In this document: one piece after another, positions 21,782 to 32,592 of the stretch | Layout: the number at the start of each line of letters is the position of its first letter | Position numbering within the stretch: the first letter of the stretch is position 1 | Assembly: GCA_030512335.1 (NCBI GenBank) | Contig: JAULSU010000003.1 | Span: forward strand, 310,001 to 374,000 | Direction of reading: 5' to 3' | DNA from: Immersiella caudata | Lineage: Eukaryota > Ascomycota > Sordariomycetes > Sordariales > Lasiosphaeriaceae | Length of the DNA: 64,000 nucleotides | The notes under the pieces: model-generated | What the model saw: only the letters and a program-made list of their open reading frames with translations | Told to the model about the DNA's origin: nothing | Databases searched by the model: none | Made by a program: the position numbers and the translations under genes

Positions 21782-23095
21782 TTAACGCCTCACAAGGTCA
21801 TCTTCGAACCCCATCTTCTCCACGAAGTCCTCCGAAAGCGGCGCACAAAAGACGAAGATCTCCGGGTTTCCAGCCCACAACGGGCTTCCCTCGCCATCGT
21901 ACCCCAATGCCTGCAATGTACCCTTCTGATCGACCGCCGAGCGCACGAAGAGCGGCAAGCCAGCGGGCATAGGCTCGCTCTTCGACATCGTTCCCTGATC
22001 GAAAGACAAGGGACAGACCTTCGGCGGCCAGGGAGCAGTGAGGTGATTCTCCAGGGCGTTGCAGACGTCCGCCTTGGTGACACCCGAATCGTTCTTAACC
22101 AAAACACCAGCTGTTTTGTCGAGGAACATGACGTAGGGAGAAGTGGCGTCTTCATCGCCCGCAACGCTGACGAAGTTGATACCGAAGGACTTGACGGGGG
22201 GCGTGGTGACGAACTCGGGGATGAGAGGGTTCATTCTGATTCGGTTGGTGACCTGGAGAACCAAGTTGCGGGTGAGGATGTTGTATTTCCGGTAGTCAGA
22301 GAGAAAGTCTCTGGGGGCGGAGGGGACGACAATGTTCTTGATGCCGTTGAGGAAGTCCTTGAAGAGCTCTGATGAGTTCGGGAAGAGCGCGTTGCTCTCT
22401 CTGGGCTCCGCGCCGAGCCCGTAGGCTGCTAGTGCGTTGCCAGAAGGGGATAAACCAGGAGTGTCGGCCGTGACCGAGCTGCTGCGACCCTTGATCTTAG
22501 CAATGGCCTTGTCAATTTCAAGCATCTGGATGGAATTGAGGCTGCTCAGGCTTGAAACACTCGTGGCGACGCTCGGCACAGGTGAACCAGCGCCCTTGAT
22601 GGTGGGACTACCAGGCGCATCAAGAGGCAGTGGAATGGCATCGAGGATCTGTGGGAAGGCCTGGTGCTTGTTCGCGAGGGCGTGTAGTCGGTTCATCTCA
22701 GCCTGTGCCAGCGATTTCTTCGAGGCATCGGGCAGGTGACCCCAGCACTTTTCCACAATGGCATCAAAGGCCCCGACTCTCTCAGCTGCGGTGTGCTCCC
22801 AGTGCCAGAGGTTGCTCGATTGGTTCGTGTCCGCCGCCATGTCAGAGCCGGGAAGGCGACTGTAGTCCTTCGTGGAGGTAGGGCTCGCGTACCCGGAGTC
22901 CCCCAAAGGAGGAAGTGTGTGGGATGTGTTCATCGACGTCATTCCCTTCGTTCCCATCGGGTCGGGAGTGCTTGACGGTTCGGCAGGTGGCGGATGCGGG
23001 ACTTTGCTCGTAGTCGTCGGGGGGTGACGGTCGAGGATCATGCTTTCAGCCACATCGCCATCGGCCCGAGGGTTCAGAATCTGACGCAAATCCAT
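21782..23095 (-). CDS. Hypothetical protein, 437 residues
   Basis: Long intact frame; I place the start at 23095 (MDLRQILNPRAD), since the frame upstream to 23275 looks non-coding. Residues ~1-110 are Ser/Thr/Pro-rich and probably disordered. The middle (NLWHWEHTAAERVGAFDAIV, KSLAQAEMNRLHALANKHQA) looks helical. A Ser-rich patch with SSLSSLNSIQMLEIDKAIAK follows, then a more compact C-terminus (FLSDYRKYNILTRNLVLQVT; EFVTTPPVKSFGINFVSVAG; DKTAGVLVKNDSGVTKADVC). No signal peptide or membrane segment. I do not recognise a family. Confidence 0.7.
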   Translation of the reverse strand: MDLRQILNPRADGDVAESMILDRHPPTTTSKVPHPPPAEPSSTPDPMGTKGMTSMNTSHTLPPLGDSGYASPTSTKDYSRLPGSDMAADTNQSSNLWHWEHTAAERVGAFDAIVEKCWGHLPDASKKSLAQAEMNRLHALANKHQAFPQILDAIPLPLDAPGSPTIKGAGSPVPSVATSVSSLSSLNSIQMLEIDKAIAKIKGRSSSVTADTPGLSPSGNALAAYGLGAEPRESNALFPNSSELFKDFLNGIKNIVVPSAPRDFLSDYRKYNILTRNLVLQVTNRIRMNPLIPEFVTTPPVKSFGINFVSVAGDEDATSPYVMFLDKTAGVLVKNDSGVTKADVCNALENHLTAPWPPKVCPLSFDQGTMSKSEPMPAGLPLFVRSAVDQKGTLQALGYDGEGSPLWAGNPEIFVFCAPLSEDFVEKMGFEDDLVRR

Positions 23096-23808
23096 AATGT
23101 CGTCGATGCGGCTGTGGAGAATGAAATGAAGCAGGTAGTAAACTGGAGGGCGTAATAGCTGTGGGTGACGCTTCAGAAAATCGTTGCGAGTAAAGTCGGC
23201 CTCCAAAACACCACGAATTGTTGACCATCGCAAGCACGCTCGAAAAACCCGAACTCTGCCCCGCCAGGGACCCACGTCTCAGCGGCCACCAAGCCACCAA
23301 GAAGGCAGCCACTCACGCGCCGGATATTTCCAAAGCTAATCCGCCCGGACCGGAGTGACGTGTTGCGCGGCTTGGCCGGAGGCAGGAGTGCTGTAACCGC
23401 CCCGTACAATACAGCAGGGGCGGACCGACCAGGAGCTCCGTCCGTTCTTTGATCTTGTTCATCCGTGAGCTCGATGCGTGAATGTCTTCAGCCGCACCCT
23501 CGACGTGCTGACACGCTTGAACCACTGAAGCAACAAGAATGGTAGTTTTGTGTCAGATGTGAAATTGAAACGATAAAAACCTAAACACTCTGACAAACAA
23601 TGCCCCTGAATCCCTCCAAATCCCTGAATATTCGATGACGTTGGGCCCTAGGTCCGGGGCTACTCCATCCTTGCACATGCCATAAGATTGACAGATTGTT
23701 GACCACCAAAGAGAACAAAGGGGCTCGCTCACTCCTCAGGTCGTCGCCAACCCACGTGGCAACCTTGATGATATACGGGTGTTGTACAACAGCACCTTCC
23801 AATGTCCT
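23096..23808. other. Intergenic, no gene seen
   Basis: Between the hypothetical protein start and the 3' end of the GPI-type gene. Frames are short and without motif. Confidence 0.5.
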
Positions 23809-24467
23809 TCAGAGTGCGAGCGCGACGAGAAGGCCGGCGAGTACGGCGAAAAGACCACTGCGGTGGGTTAGAAACCGGCTGGACACAAGAGAGCAGACTG
23901 GGGATGGACTCACCGATCAACTGCAATAGACGCAGCATTCTTATGGTCGCTAGACGTCTCTTCAGGTGACGTCCCGTCTGCAGTCGAGTTGCTTGTTGAG
24001 TTGCCGGTAGGGGACTCTGCTCCCGAAGTTGGGGCAGCCGTCGAGGAGGAAGGGCCTGCCGTCCAGAATGTTCCATTGGCGGAAGGGTCGGTGACCAAGG
24101 TTGTAATGTTTCCCGATGCCACGGTGCTGACAGAGAGGGTGCTCAACGAAGTGATACCGAGAGTGCTGGTCGCAGTGATGGCGGGAGCAGCGGGGAGTGT
24201 CGTTTCTGTTGAGGTCGGGTCGTTGGCGAACACCGTCATAGTCGAGAGGCCAACGGTCGTCACATCTGCCTCCAGCGCCGTCACGGTCGAGAGGCCGACA
24301 GTCGTCACGTCCGCCTGGTTGGCATCCACGGTCGAGAGGCCGGTATCGTGGAGGGGCATCGTAACTGAAACCGTTGCGGTGTATGGACCAGCGTTGCCAA
24401 CCGGGGAGGCGAGGATCGACGAGGCGAAGCCCGCCGCGGCAAGCAGGACGGCGTTCTTGATGAGCAT
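23809..24467 (-). CDS. Ser/Thr-rich GPI-anchored cell-wall-type protein
   Basis: Exons 24467-23914 and 23857-23809 (56-nt GTGAGT...CAG intron), 200 residues. Signal peptide MLIKNAVLLAAAGFASSILA, then a Ser/Thr/Val-rich body with three imperfect repeats of DVTTVGLSTVTALEA type (residues ~45-85), several NxT/S sites, an acidic linker, and after the intron a hydrophobic tail GLFAVLAGLLVALAL. This is the layout of a small GPI-anchored surface protein; no enzyme domain. The intron falls just before the tail, so retention would yield a form lacking the anchor signal. Confidence 0.75.
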
Positions 24468-25275
24468 GGCTGCGGGAAAACGGTTCGACGTTGGAAGTAG
24501 GTAATTTGTTCAATGATGCCAAAAGCCGGCAGTCTGAATGCGAAGGCTGAGCGTAGAGGGGAGATGGCAATGATGTTGAGAGAAAGCTCGGGAGGTGGTT
24601 TGGGTGGAAGACGAGAGGTTGCGTTTGGGTTTTCCAGTCTGCCTAGGCCGTCAAGGTCTGTTGCCCTTTCTATGGGCAAGAGATTGGGGAACAGTCGAAC
24701 ATGGAAGGCACCCCTTCCTCGACAACCTCTGCACACGAGAGTGGGTCGTCAAGGAGGTTGCTCTTTCCTCTTCTCTCCAACGGAGAGTTCCGACAACCAT
24801 CCCAGACCGACCAAAGCTGGCAGAACAAGGGCGACCCGGACCAGCTTCGAAGACGATGTGACTCTTGACATTAGATAGGGAGGATCTGACATGGTCGTGT
24901 CACTCAAATCTCAGCGCTCCTGGGTTCTTTCGGGGTCTTCTTTGGGTCCGTGGTAGCCAGACAGCAACATTGCAAAAGCTGCCGTTCTTGCCTTTTTGAG
25001 AGTGCGGCTACGACCGGCATCTCCTCGGGTTTGTTGTGAAGGTGCGGAAGTCAGGCGGTCAGCAGCAAAATGGGCCGTCCATGAACGCTGGCACGGGATC
25101 TGAGAAATATCGGTCATGTCCCAAGCAGCGAGTGGCAGATATGGCATCATCAACCACTTTTTATTGCCCCCCAATCTCATGATGTGTGCAATACAAGACC
25201 CTAGATGTACAAGAAAACAACGGCCCCGAACGCCAGAACAGCCAGCCAGTCATTCCCCATCCGTGCGACGGCCCC
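24468..25275. other. Intergenic, no gene seen
   Basis: Upstream of the GPI-type gene and downstream of the BIM1-like gene (both minus). No coding signal recognised. Confidence 0.5.
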
Positions 25276-26023
25276 TCACAACAGCGCAGTCCCGAGGAGC
25301 GCCATAGCTCCGGTGATGAGGAGGCTTCCAATTGGAAGTCCGCCGCCGACAGTCGATGCAGTGCTTCCGCCTGGCTTGGGAGCGGGTGTGTTGGTGGTAG
25401 TAGGAGGGTTACCGACAAGGCCGGAAAGGGTAGCGTCCGAAGTGAAGTCGCCGGTAACGGCGCTGCCATTGACACAGTTCTCGCTGCGCGACGGGGCTGA
25501 GCCAGCGACGAAATTGACTACCGCGCACTGAGATTCTCTTGGTCAGCCAGGGCTCCGAAATTGTTGCGTCTCGGGATGTGAGGCGCACGGAGGTGCGGGG
25601 TACACTAACCTGGTACAGGGTGCCATCTGGGGCGCTCGAGACAATGCCGATGACACCAGTCTTGTTGACCCAGCTGCTGGGAGCAGTGACGATGGGCTCG
25701 CAAAAGTTGCCGAGACCGCTCTGGAGAACGATTGGGAACAATTGAGTCCAATTGCCGCTTGCCTGGTCCTCAAGGGTGCCCCGAATGAGCCACTTCGCCT
25801 GTGGGTGACCCAGTCGCAGTGCAATGTTGTCGCCGTCAACGTAGAAGTCGGTGGCTGCCCTCTTGGAGAGGTCTGGTAGAGTACCTCCGCATGGCGCGGT
25901 CCCTTGCTTATCTTCGTTGACGGAGCCGCCCTCCAGAGATGGCGGCTCCACCAGCACGAAGTGTGCACTGGCGGACGACAGAAACAGCAACGCGGCGGTT
26001 GCGAGGGCGCGGAGCGGTGCCAT
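25276..26023 (-). CDS. BIM1-like (X325) copper-binding GPI-anchored protein, LPMO-like fold
   Basis: Exons 26023-25610 and 25527-25276 (82-nt intron), 221 residues. Signal peptide MAPLRALATAALLFLSSASA, cleaved so that the mature chain begins with His21, as in LPMO-like copper proteins. The core has FVLVEPPSLEGG, GTAPCGGTLPDLSKR, GHPQAKWLIRG and NFCEPIV, and after the join GTLYQCAVVNFVAG. This is the X325/BIM1 pattern, known in Cryptococcus for cell-surface copper acquisition and unlike true LPMOs not polysaccharide-cleaving. A Thr/Pro/Gly stretch and hydrophobic tail (IGSLLITGAMALLGTALL) give the GPI signal. Divergent from a metalloreductase at 27609; two copper-element-like sites lie between. 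Confidence 0.85.
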
Positions 26024-26890
26024 CGTGTATTATTCTCGTGGCTCGTAGGGTGTGAGTGCCGTGGTGAGCGCAATTGGCAAGCGAGCGAACGGTGGAAGAG
26101 GGCAAACGGCACGAAAAGAGCTGGCTTGGAGGGAACAATGCAACAAAGAGCCACTGGCCCGCGGGAGTGCGTGACGTAGGAGGTTAAATGGCTCGCAGAA
26201 ATCCCCTGCTCCAAGAGAGGCCGAGAATGGCTGGGAGCCGGCATGGGGTCAGGAAGGGCCTGGCGGGAGGACTGACCGGGGGTCGAGGTGGAGGCATCGA
26301 GAGACACCAGACGCTTTCGGGGATGGAAGCTTGGAAGCTGTGGGCGCTACGATGGATGGAGACGACGCAGTCCCTCAAGGAAATCTGATAGGCTTGACAG
26401 GTTCCTCAAGCCATGGCACAGAACGCATGGTGTTCCCGTCCTGTTCGCGTTGACAAACGGGATATGCAAACATGCCACGATGATGGATGGTGAGCCTCTT
26501 TGGGCGATGGGCTGCCATGATCCGGATGTGTCGGCTTCGTCTGCAAACCACATTCGCCGTCGCTCCGCGGCGTGGACTGTCAGAAGAACTTGCTCTATTC
26601 TGAGCAGTTTGAGGTGTGTAGCGACCCCAGAGACGCCGTCACGTCGAGGGCCAAGCTTTCTCGTAAAATTGTCCCGCTTGAGACCCTGGGGCACGCCTCG
26701 CGGGACGTTCGAGGTGTCGCAAATATGACAGACCCAATTCCCCGGTTCCGTTCCCCTAGGCTCCATCTCGAACAGCATGCGCTTTGCGTGTCATGTCGAT
26801 GAGGCATGATGCTCTCCTGTGGCTGCTGCGAGATTTCTCATGCGCAGATGGGTGCGTTTGTGCCGTCCAAATCGCGGGGTCGGGACGGGG

Positions 26891-26897
26891 GAGCAAA
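26891..26897. promoter_or_regulatory. Copper-response-element-like site 1
   Basis: GAGCAAA, reverse complement TTTGCTC, the core of the Mac1/Cuf1-type element TTTGC(T/G)C(A/G) used under copper starvation. It is in the interval between the BIM1-like gene and the metalloreductase. One 7-mer may occur by chance. Confidence 0.4.
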
Positions 26898-26967
26898 CCA
26901 GTCGCCAGGGTCCTGATGTGCGGGCGCACTTTGCCGCTCTGGGGATAGCGGCCCGGGCGAGGGGATT

Positions 26968-26975
26968 TGAGCAAA
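26968..26975. promoter_or_regulatory. Copper-response-element-like site 2 (TTTGCTCA)
   Basis: TGAGCAAA, reverse complement TTTGCTCA, an exact Mac1-type copper element, 77 bp from site 1 in the same orientation. Mac1 usually needs two sites. About 0.6 kb upstream of the metalloreductase ATG and 0.95 kb upstream of the BIM1-like ATG. The rest of 26024-27608 holds no gene I recognise. Confidence 0.5.
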
Positions 26976-27608
26976 TTGTGGCTTGACTAGCGCCTTGGTT
27001 GCGACCCCCACGAGCCAGTGAGAACTTGCTCTCTCAGCCCTCCCTCGCGGATCGATCGCGCCCCACCACGCCTCCCGCCCACGACGCGAGAATTCCCCCA
27101 GTCGTTCTTCGACAGCAGCGCTTGGCCGTTCTGAGAGAAGATGTCTCGCCGACTGCGTGCGAACACGGGGTTGCCCACGAGTCGGGCTGCAGGTTTACTG
27201 CTGCCAAGGAGAGAACTTCGCCAGGAATCCTCCGTTGTGACAGGTTTTGCCTCCCACCTTTTAGGCCTCTGACAAGTACAAGAGGACTTTCAATATATTG
27301 GTTTCCCGGCTCCAATCCTTCGTCTGCGTTGCCCGGCATTTATCTCGATCCAGTCGCACGCCGGCTCTCGGGGACCAACCAATTCCTCGCGGCTCTCCAC
27401 GAAACCGAGGACAAGAGCACTACCGATGACAACGATCTTGTAACCTCGCCTCCAGACTGACGCGCATCTTTCGCATTGCTACCGAGCGACAATAGAATGG
27501 TTTGAGCTCTGCTGTGGGAGCAGATTGAGCGAGCAGCTTCGGCGACGACAGACGCACCTGGCACCGCAAACCTGGGAAGCATCGTCGCGACGCTCGACCA
27601 CCGACAAA

Positions 27609-29557
27609 ATGGACATGGATATGGATATGGGCGGGATGGGCCATGATCATGGGACCAATGGCTTCCAACCAAGGAATATGGAATTGGCACGGGTGTTCTG
27701 GTACATCATTGCTGGCGTGATGGGCTTCCTCGCGGCGTGCCGAATCATCGATCTCTACGCGTCGCAAATGCGGTTGGTCCCCCCCCTTTGTTCCAAACCC
27801 GTTCTACCAGCTTACTGACTGTCCGAAGCCTACGACGATGCGCATCCAACTCTGTCGAGTTCCCCACGAAGCCAAACAATCGATTCCTCGAGGTATGGGC
27901 CACGTTGACAGCAGTTGTTCGCGAGGCGAGCTACCCCCAGCTACACGTTTCGATCCGGGGCTTTTCTTGGATGACGCCTCCGCCATTGGGCCGAGTCATC
28001 TTGCTCCTGATCTACTGGGCCATCATCATTTCCATGATGACCGACGGTGCAGTGGTCAAGGACGCATTCTACTGGGAGCGCATCGGATTTCGCAACGCGT
28101 GGGTCTCGATAATGCAGATTCCCTTGATGTATCTCCTCGCCTCCAAGTGCAATGTCTTGGGTTGGATCGCGGGGACGAGCCACGAGCGCCTCAACTGGCT
28201 TCACCGTTGGGTGGCGCGCACCGTCTTCGTCACCGCTACCGTCCACGGTTGGCACTTCTGGACCGAGTGGGTCATCGCGGACTTTGTGGACTACCAGCTG
28301 AACATGATGCCCATGATCAAGTACGGTCTCGCTGCCTGGGGCATACTGCTTTGGGCGCTTGTTTCGTCCTTTGCCCCGCTCAGGTGGATGAGCTACGAGT
28401 TCTTCGTTCTCCAGCACATCGTCACGGCCGTCGTCTTTTTGTGGGCGGTCTACGAACACGTGCCGCCAGCCGCCCAGTATAACGTTTGGTTTGCGATTGC
28501 CGCCATTTGCTCCGACCGTGTGTGCCGGACAGCGCTGCTGGTTTGGCAAAACGTGAAGATCAGGCCGGAAAAGGGGTGCAAGGGTGGACAGAAGATTGGC
28601 CACCAGGCGCAAGTGCGCGCCGTTGGAGACTCGGTCACAGTAGTGACGATTAAGGACGTTCACTTCAAGTGGCGAGCCGGCCAACACCTGTACTTGTGGG
28701 TGCCGACTCTCGGGCCCCTCGAGGCGCATCCATACACCATTGCTTGTGCGCACCAGTTGCCCGAGACATGCATCTGCAACAGCATTCAGCTTGTCGTGCG
28801 GAAGCACAAGGGATTCTCTCGACGCATCCACGATGTTGCAGCCAAGGCGCAAGCCGAAGGAAAGAAGGAGACGCGAACTGTCTTCGTGTCGGGTCCGTAC
28901 GGGGTGCCGCCGCGGTGGGATATCTACGAGACGATCGTCCTCATCTCGGCCTCGACGGGTGCTTCCTTCACGCTTCCCATTCTAGAAAGCGTTCTCCATA
29001 CCGAAAAGACGAACTGCACCAAGCGCATCGACTTCCTTCTGACGGCGAGGCAGGGAGAAGAGATCGACTTCTACGTCAGACGCCTACACGAGTTCATTGA
29101 GCGTGCAAAGACCGTCGGTATCGAACTCCTCGTCCATATCGCCGTGACGCGAAACACCTCCCCACCAGCCTCAAGCCACGGCGCCAAGATCCAGACCATT
29201 GACTCTGGGCCAGCTGGGGCTTCTGGTGACGATGCCAACGGAGACGTGATCGAGAAAGTTGCTGGCTCACCAGCGGTTGATGTAGAACGAACAGCGGCAT
29301 CGACCCCCGAGAAGAGACTGAGCACAGCCAGTGTTGATTCGCATGTGCATCACGCTTCCGTGAGGCCCGACATTGCCGCCTTCATCCGCACTCCCGTCGA
29401 AGTCAGCGGTGGAGAGACCAGTGTCGTGGTCTGTGGCGGTCCATCCCTGGTCTCGAGGGTGAGGAATTGCGTGGCAAGTCTGTCGGACGAGAGAGCGGTT
29501 CACAAGGGGACCGGTGCGCAGGGGATACAGCTCCACGTTGAGGAGTACAGTTTCTAA
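27609..29557 (+). CDS. Ferric/cupric reductase (FRE family) with Met/His-rich N-terminus
   Basis: Exons 27609-27772 and 27829-29557; the 56-nt intron joins ASQM-R-LRRCASNS. 630 residues. Residues 1-18 are Met/Asp/His-rich (MDMDMDMGGMGHDHG), like the extracellular copper-binding ends of Ctr transporters. Then one helix (~28-48) and a ferric-reductase membrane domain whose heme-binding His fall in NWLHRWVARTVFVTATVHGW and FVLQHIVTAVVFLWAVYEH. FAD-binding HPYTIA and NAD(P)-binding VSGPYGVPPRW follow, with an acidic low-complexity insert before the final GGPSLVSRVR block. It should reduce extracellular Cu(II)/Fe(III) with cytosolic NADPH. Divergent from the BIM1-like gene, which suggests copper rather than iron uptake. 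Confidence 0.9.
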
Positions 29558-30267
29558 GGAACGACGGCCCAGTAACGCGTCATGAATCGGCCAGAGGCTG
29601 CTGCATTTTTGGAATGTTTTCAGCCCTGATTATGCGGCCCAGCAGAGGGCGGGCATCACGGTCCGCACCCTGGGAATTGGGCACGATGCATTTCGGATTT
29701 GAAGTTGGCATTGCGAGGCGTTGTGAGGGCGAAGCGGTTGCATAGTTCATTTGCACATATTGTTTTCTCTTTTAATCTGGTATATATCCAAGAAATAATT
29801 GACCTGCAACCTCGAAGATGGCATTGTCGTCCGTGTTTGTAATAGCTGCGTGGGCGCCGGCCTCCGTATCCCCTGTCAGTCTTGGCCGCTGCTCACCGAG
29901 GTGAGCGCCAGCCGATGGGGGGTACCGACCGCAGAAGCCTTCGCCGAAAGCTCGACAAAGGAATCTTGAAATCCGATGGGATCCCCCCTGAACGCGATTC
30001 AGAACATCGTAGGCCACCTGAAGCCTTTCAACTGCAACTGAGGCCTTGAGCGGCCGAGCGCCGCGCCCTGGTCGATGTCGTCGCTACAGCTGGACGCGAA
30101 TGCCAAGCTAACCAAATGTGGAGCCTTCGAATCCCAGCTTTCGCGCCTCATCTCGAAAATTTTGAGACTTGGAGAGGCCAGTCTGAGTCACAGCAACCGC
30201 CAGCAGCGCACCTCAACGGTGCCCAAGTAATCTGTAACAGGCCTCTCCTCCATGGCGGTCTGCATCT
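29558..30267. other. Intergenic, no gene seen
   Basis: 3' flank of the reductase and promoter of the tRNA synthetase. A small minus-strand frame at 29772-30017 has no motif. I looked for a tRNA and found none. Confidence 0.5.
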
Positions 30268-32592
30268 ATGGCAGTCTACCAACCCACACTCTCTTCTTTT
30301 CTTAGGCCTTCTTTTTGCCATTCGGTTCGCACAGCCGCTGCAGTGACTCCTCTGCCGCCCCGATTTTTTTCTCCCACCCGCACCCAATACCCCTCCTTTA
30401 CATTCCAACACGGCCGCGCCGTTTTCTCCAAACGCCTGTTGAATCAGTTTTCTACGACCCAGACCCGTCAATCGCAAACCTCTGTAGACGTAGCCAAGGC
30501 CTCTGTCTTCGCCAGAATAATGGAGCAACTCGCAAAGCAGGTCGAGGGCCTGAGCGTCAGCGACTCGGCCGAGAAGTACCCAAACTGCTACCCCGCCACC
30601 AACCCTTTCGACCTCTACCGTGCGCACCTCGCCAATATTCTCGGCGAGGTCACCGGCGTCGACACCAAGATCATCTACCCCAGCATCCAATGGACACAGC
30701 TCGAGAAGGGCGACTTTGTCCTCGCCACGCCGGCGCTCAGGCTGAAGGGCAAGAAGTTTGACGAGCTCGCAAAGGAGTGGGCGGAAAAGGTTCGTCTGAG
30801 GCGCCCCCCCCCTTCCCCCCCCGACTCTGCGGCCCGGCGCGCTGTCCTAACTTTGGCCGGCCTCTAGTTCCCGGAAAGTGATCCCCTTTTCCAGAAGCCG
30901 GTGGCCTCGGGCTACTTCCTGAGCTTCTTCGTCAGGACAGAACCCCTCGTCAAGTCCGTCGTCCCCACGATCCTCGCGCGCGGCGCCGACTTTGGCAGCA
31001 ACACATTCCTCGGCCTTCGCGACCCGAAAGATCCCAGCCAAGGGAAAAAGCGCATCATCGTCGAGTTCTCCTCCCCGAATATCGCGAAACCCTTCCACGC
31101 CGGCCACTTGCGCAGCACAATCATTGGCGGCTTCCTCGCAAACCTGTACGAGGCGGCAGGATGGGAGGTCATGAGGATGAACTACCTGGGTGACTGGGGC
31201 AAGCAATACGGTCTTCTAGCCCTTGCTTTTGAGAAATACGGAGATGAGGAGGCTCTTGCGAAGGACCCCATCAACCACCTGTTCCAGCTATATGTCCGGA
31301 TCAACAATGATATGTCGGCAGAGAAGGAGGAGATCACAAAGAAGAAGGATGCTGGCGAGGACGTGATGGAGCTCGAGGCCAACAGCCTGGACGAGCAGGC
31401 CCGTCGCTATTTCAAGAAGATGACAGACCGCGACGAGGCGGCGCTTGCGCAATGGAAGCGCTTCCGCGACCTGAGCATCGTCCGATACAAAAAGACATAC
31501 GCCCGCCTCAACATCAAATTCGATGAGTACAGCGGCGAGTCCCAGGTTACGGAAGATGCCATGGACAAGATGGGGAAGCTGATGGAGGAGAAGGGGATTT
31601 GCAAGGAAGATAATGGCGCCATGCTCGTTGACTTCCCTGCGCTCGTCCCGGGCAAGGAGGGCAAGCGTCTCGAGAAGCCGTTGGTGCGCAAGAAGGATGG
31701 CACAGCGCTCTATCTCACCCGCGACATTAGTGAACTTTTGGGACGCCACGAAAAGTACAAGTTCGACAAGATGATCTACGTGGTGGCTGTGCAGCAAGAC
31801 TTGCATCTGCGGCAGCTGTTCAAGATCATCGAGCTCCTCGGTTTCAAGGACATCGCCGACAAGTGCCAGCACATCAACTTCGGAATGGTCAAGGGCATGA
31901 GCACCAGGAAGGGCACGGTGAAGTTCCTTGACGACATTCTCAGGGATGTGGGTGACAAGATGCACGAGGTCATGAAGAAGAACGAGACCAAGTACCAGCA
32001 GGTCGAGGATCCGGAGCAGACAGCAGATACCCTTGGTATCAGCAGTGTGATGGTTCAAGATATGGCTGGAAAGAGGTAAGCTCTTGTGTGCTGGAAGATG
32101 AAGCTGGCGCTAATTCTGGTTCAGGATCAACGACTACACCTTCAACATGGAGGCCATGACCTCCTTCGAGGGCGATACAGGGCCGTACCTGCAATACGCC
32201 CATGCCCGTGTTAGCTCGATTCGCCGCAAGGCTAACCTCACAGACGAGGAGCTGGCCGGCGCCGATTTCTCGCTGCTCTCGGAGGCGCACGCAGTCAATA
32301 TTGTCCGCCTGTTGTCGCAATGGCCCGATACCGTCCAGAACACGCTGAGGACGCAGGAGCCATGCACAGTTTTGTCGTATCTCTTCAAGATGACACACGT
32401 GTTGAGCAGCAGTTATGACCACCTCCAGGTGGTAGGTAGCGAGCGGGAGTTGATGAAGGCCCGTATGGCGCTGTACGAGTCGGCGCGCACAGTTCTTGGG
32501 AATGGCATGCGCCTTCTGGGATTGAATCCTGTGAATCGGTAAGCCCTTTGTTCCAGATCTAGTGGTCAAAGCTAACAGTGCCCAGGATGTAA
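30268..32592 (+). CDS. Arginine--tRNA ligase, probably cytosolic and mitochondrial from one gene
   Basis: Class I synthetase charging tRNA-Arg with arginine and ATP. Exons 30268-30789, 30868-32075, 32125-32538 and a 7-nt last exon 32586-32592 that supplies Arg completion, Met and stop; the product ends NPVNRM, the usual ArgRS end with its C-terminal Met. 716 residues. HIGH-type motif SSPNIAKPFHAGHLRST (HAGH ~251-254), KMSK-equivalent GMSTRKGTVKF, anticodon-side helices TGPYLQYAHARVSS. The first ~84 residues are Arg/Ser/Thr-rich without acidic residues until late, like a mitochondrial presequence. A second in-frame ATG at 30520 (MEQLAKQVEG) starts the cytosolic-type enzyme. Dual targeting is inferred. 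Confidence 0.93.

Noticed and set aside
26770..26782. CTTTGCGTG as a third copper element
   Set aside because: It lacks the C after TTTGC(T/G) required by the consensus.
27941..28852. 303-codon minus-strand frame over the reductase
   Set aside because: The plus strand carries all ferric-reductase motifs; the antisense frame has none.
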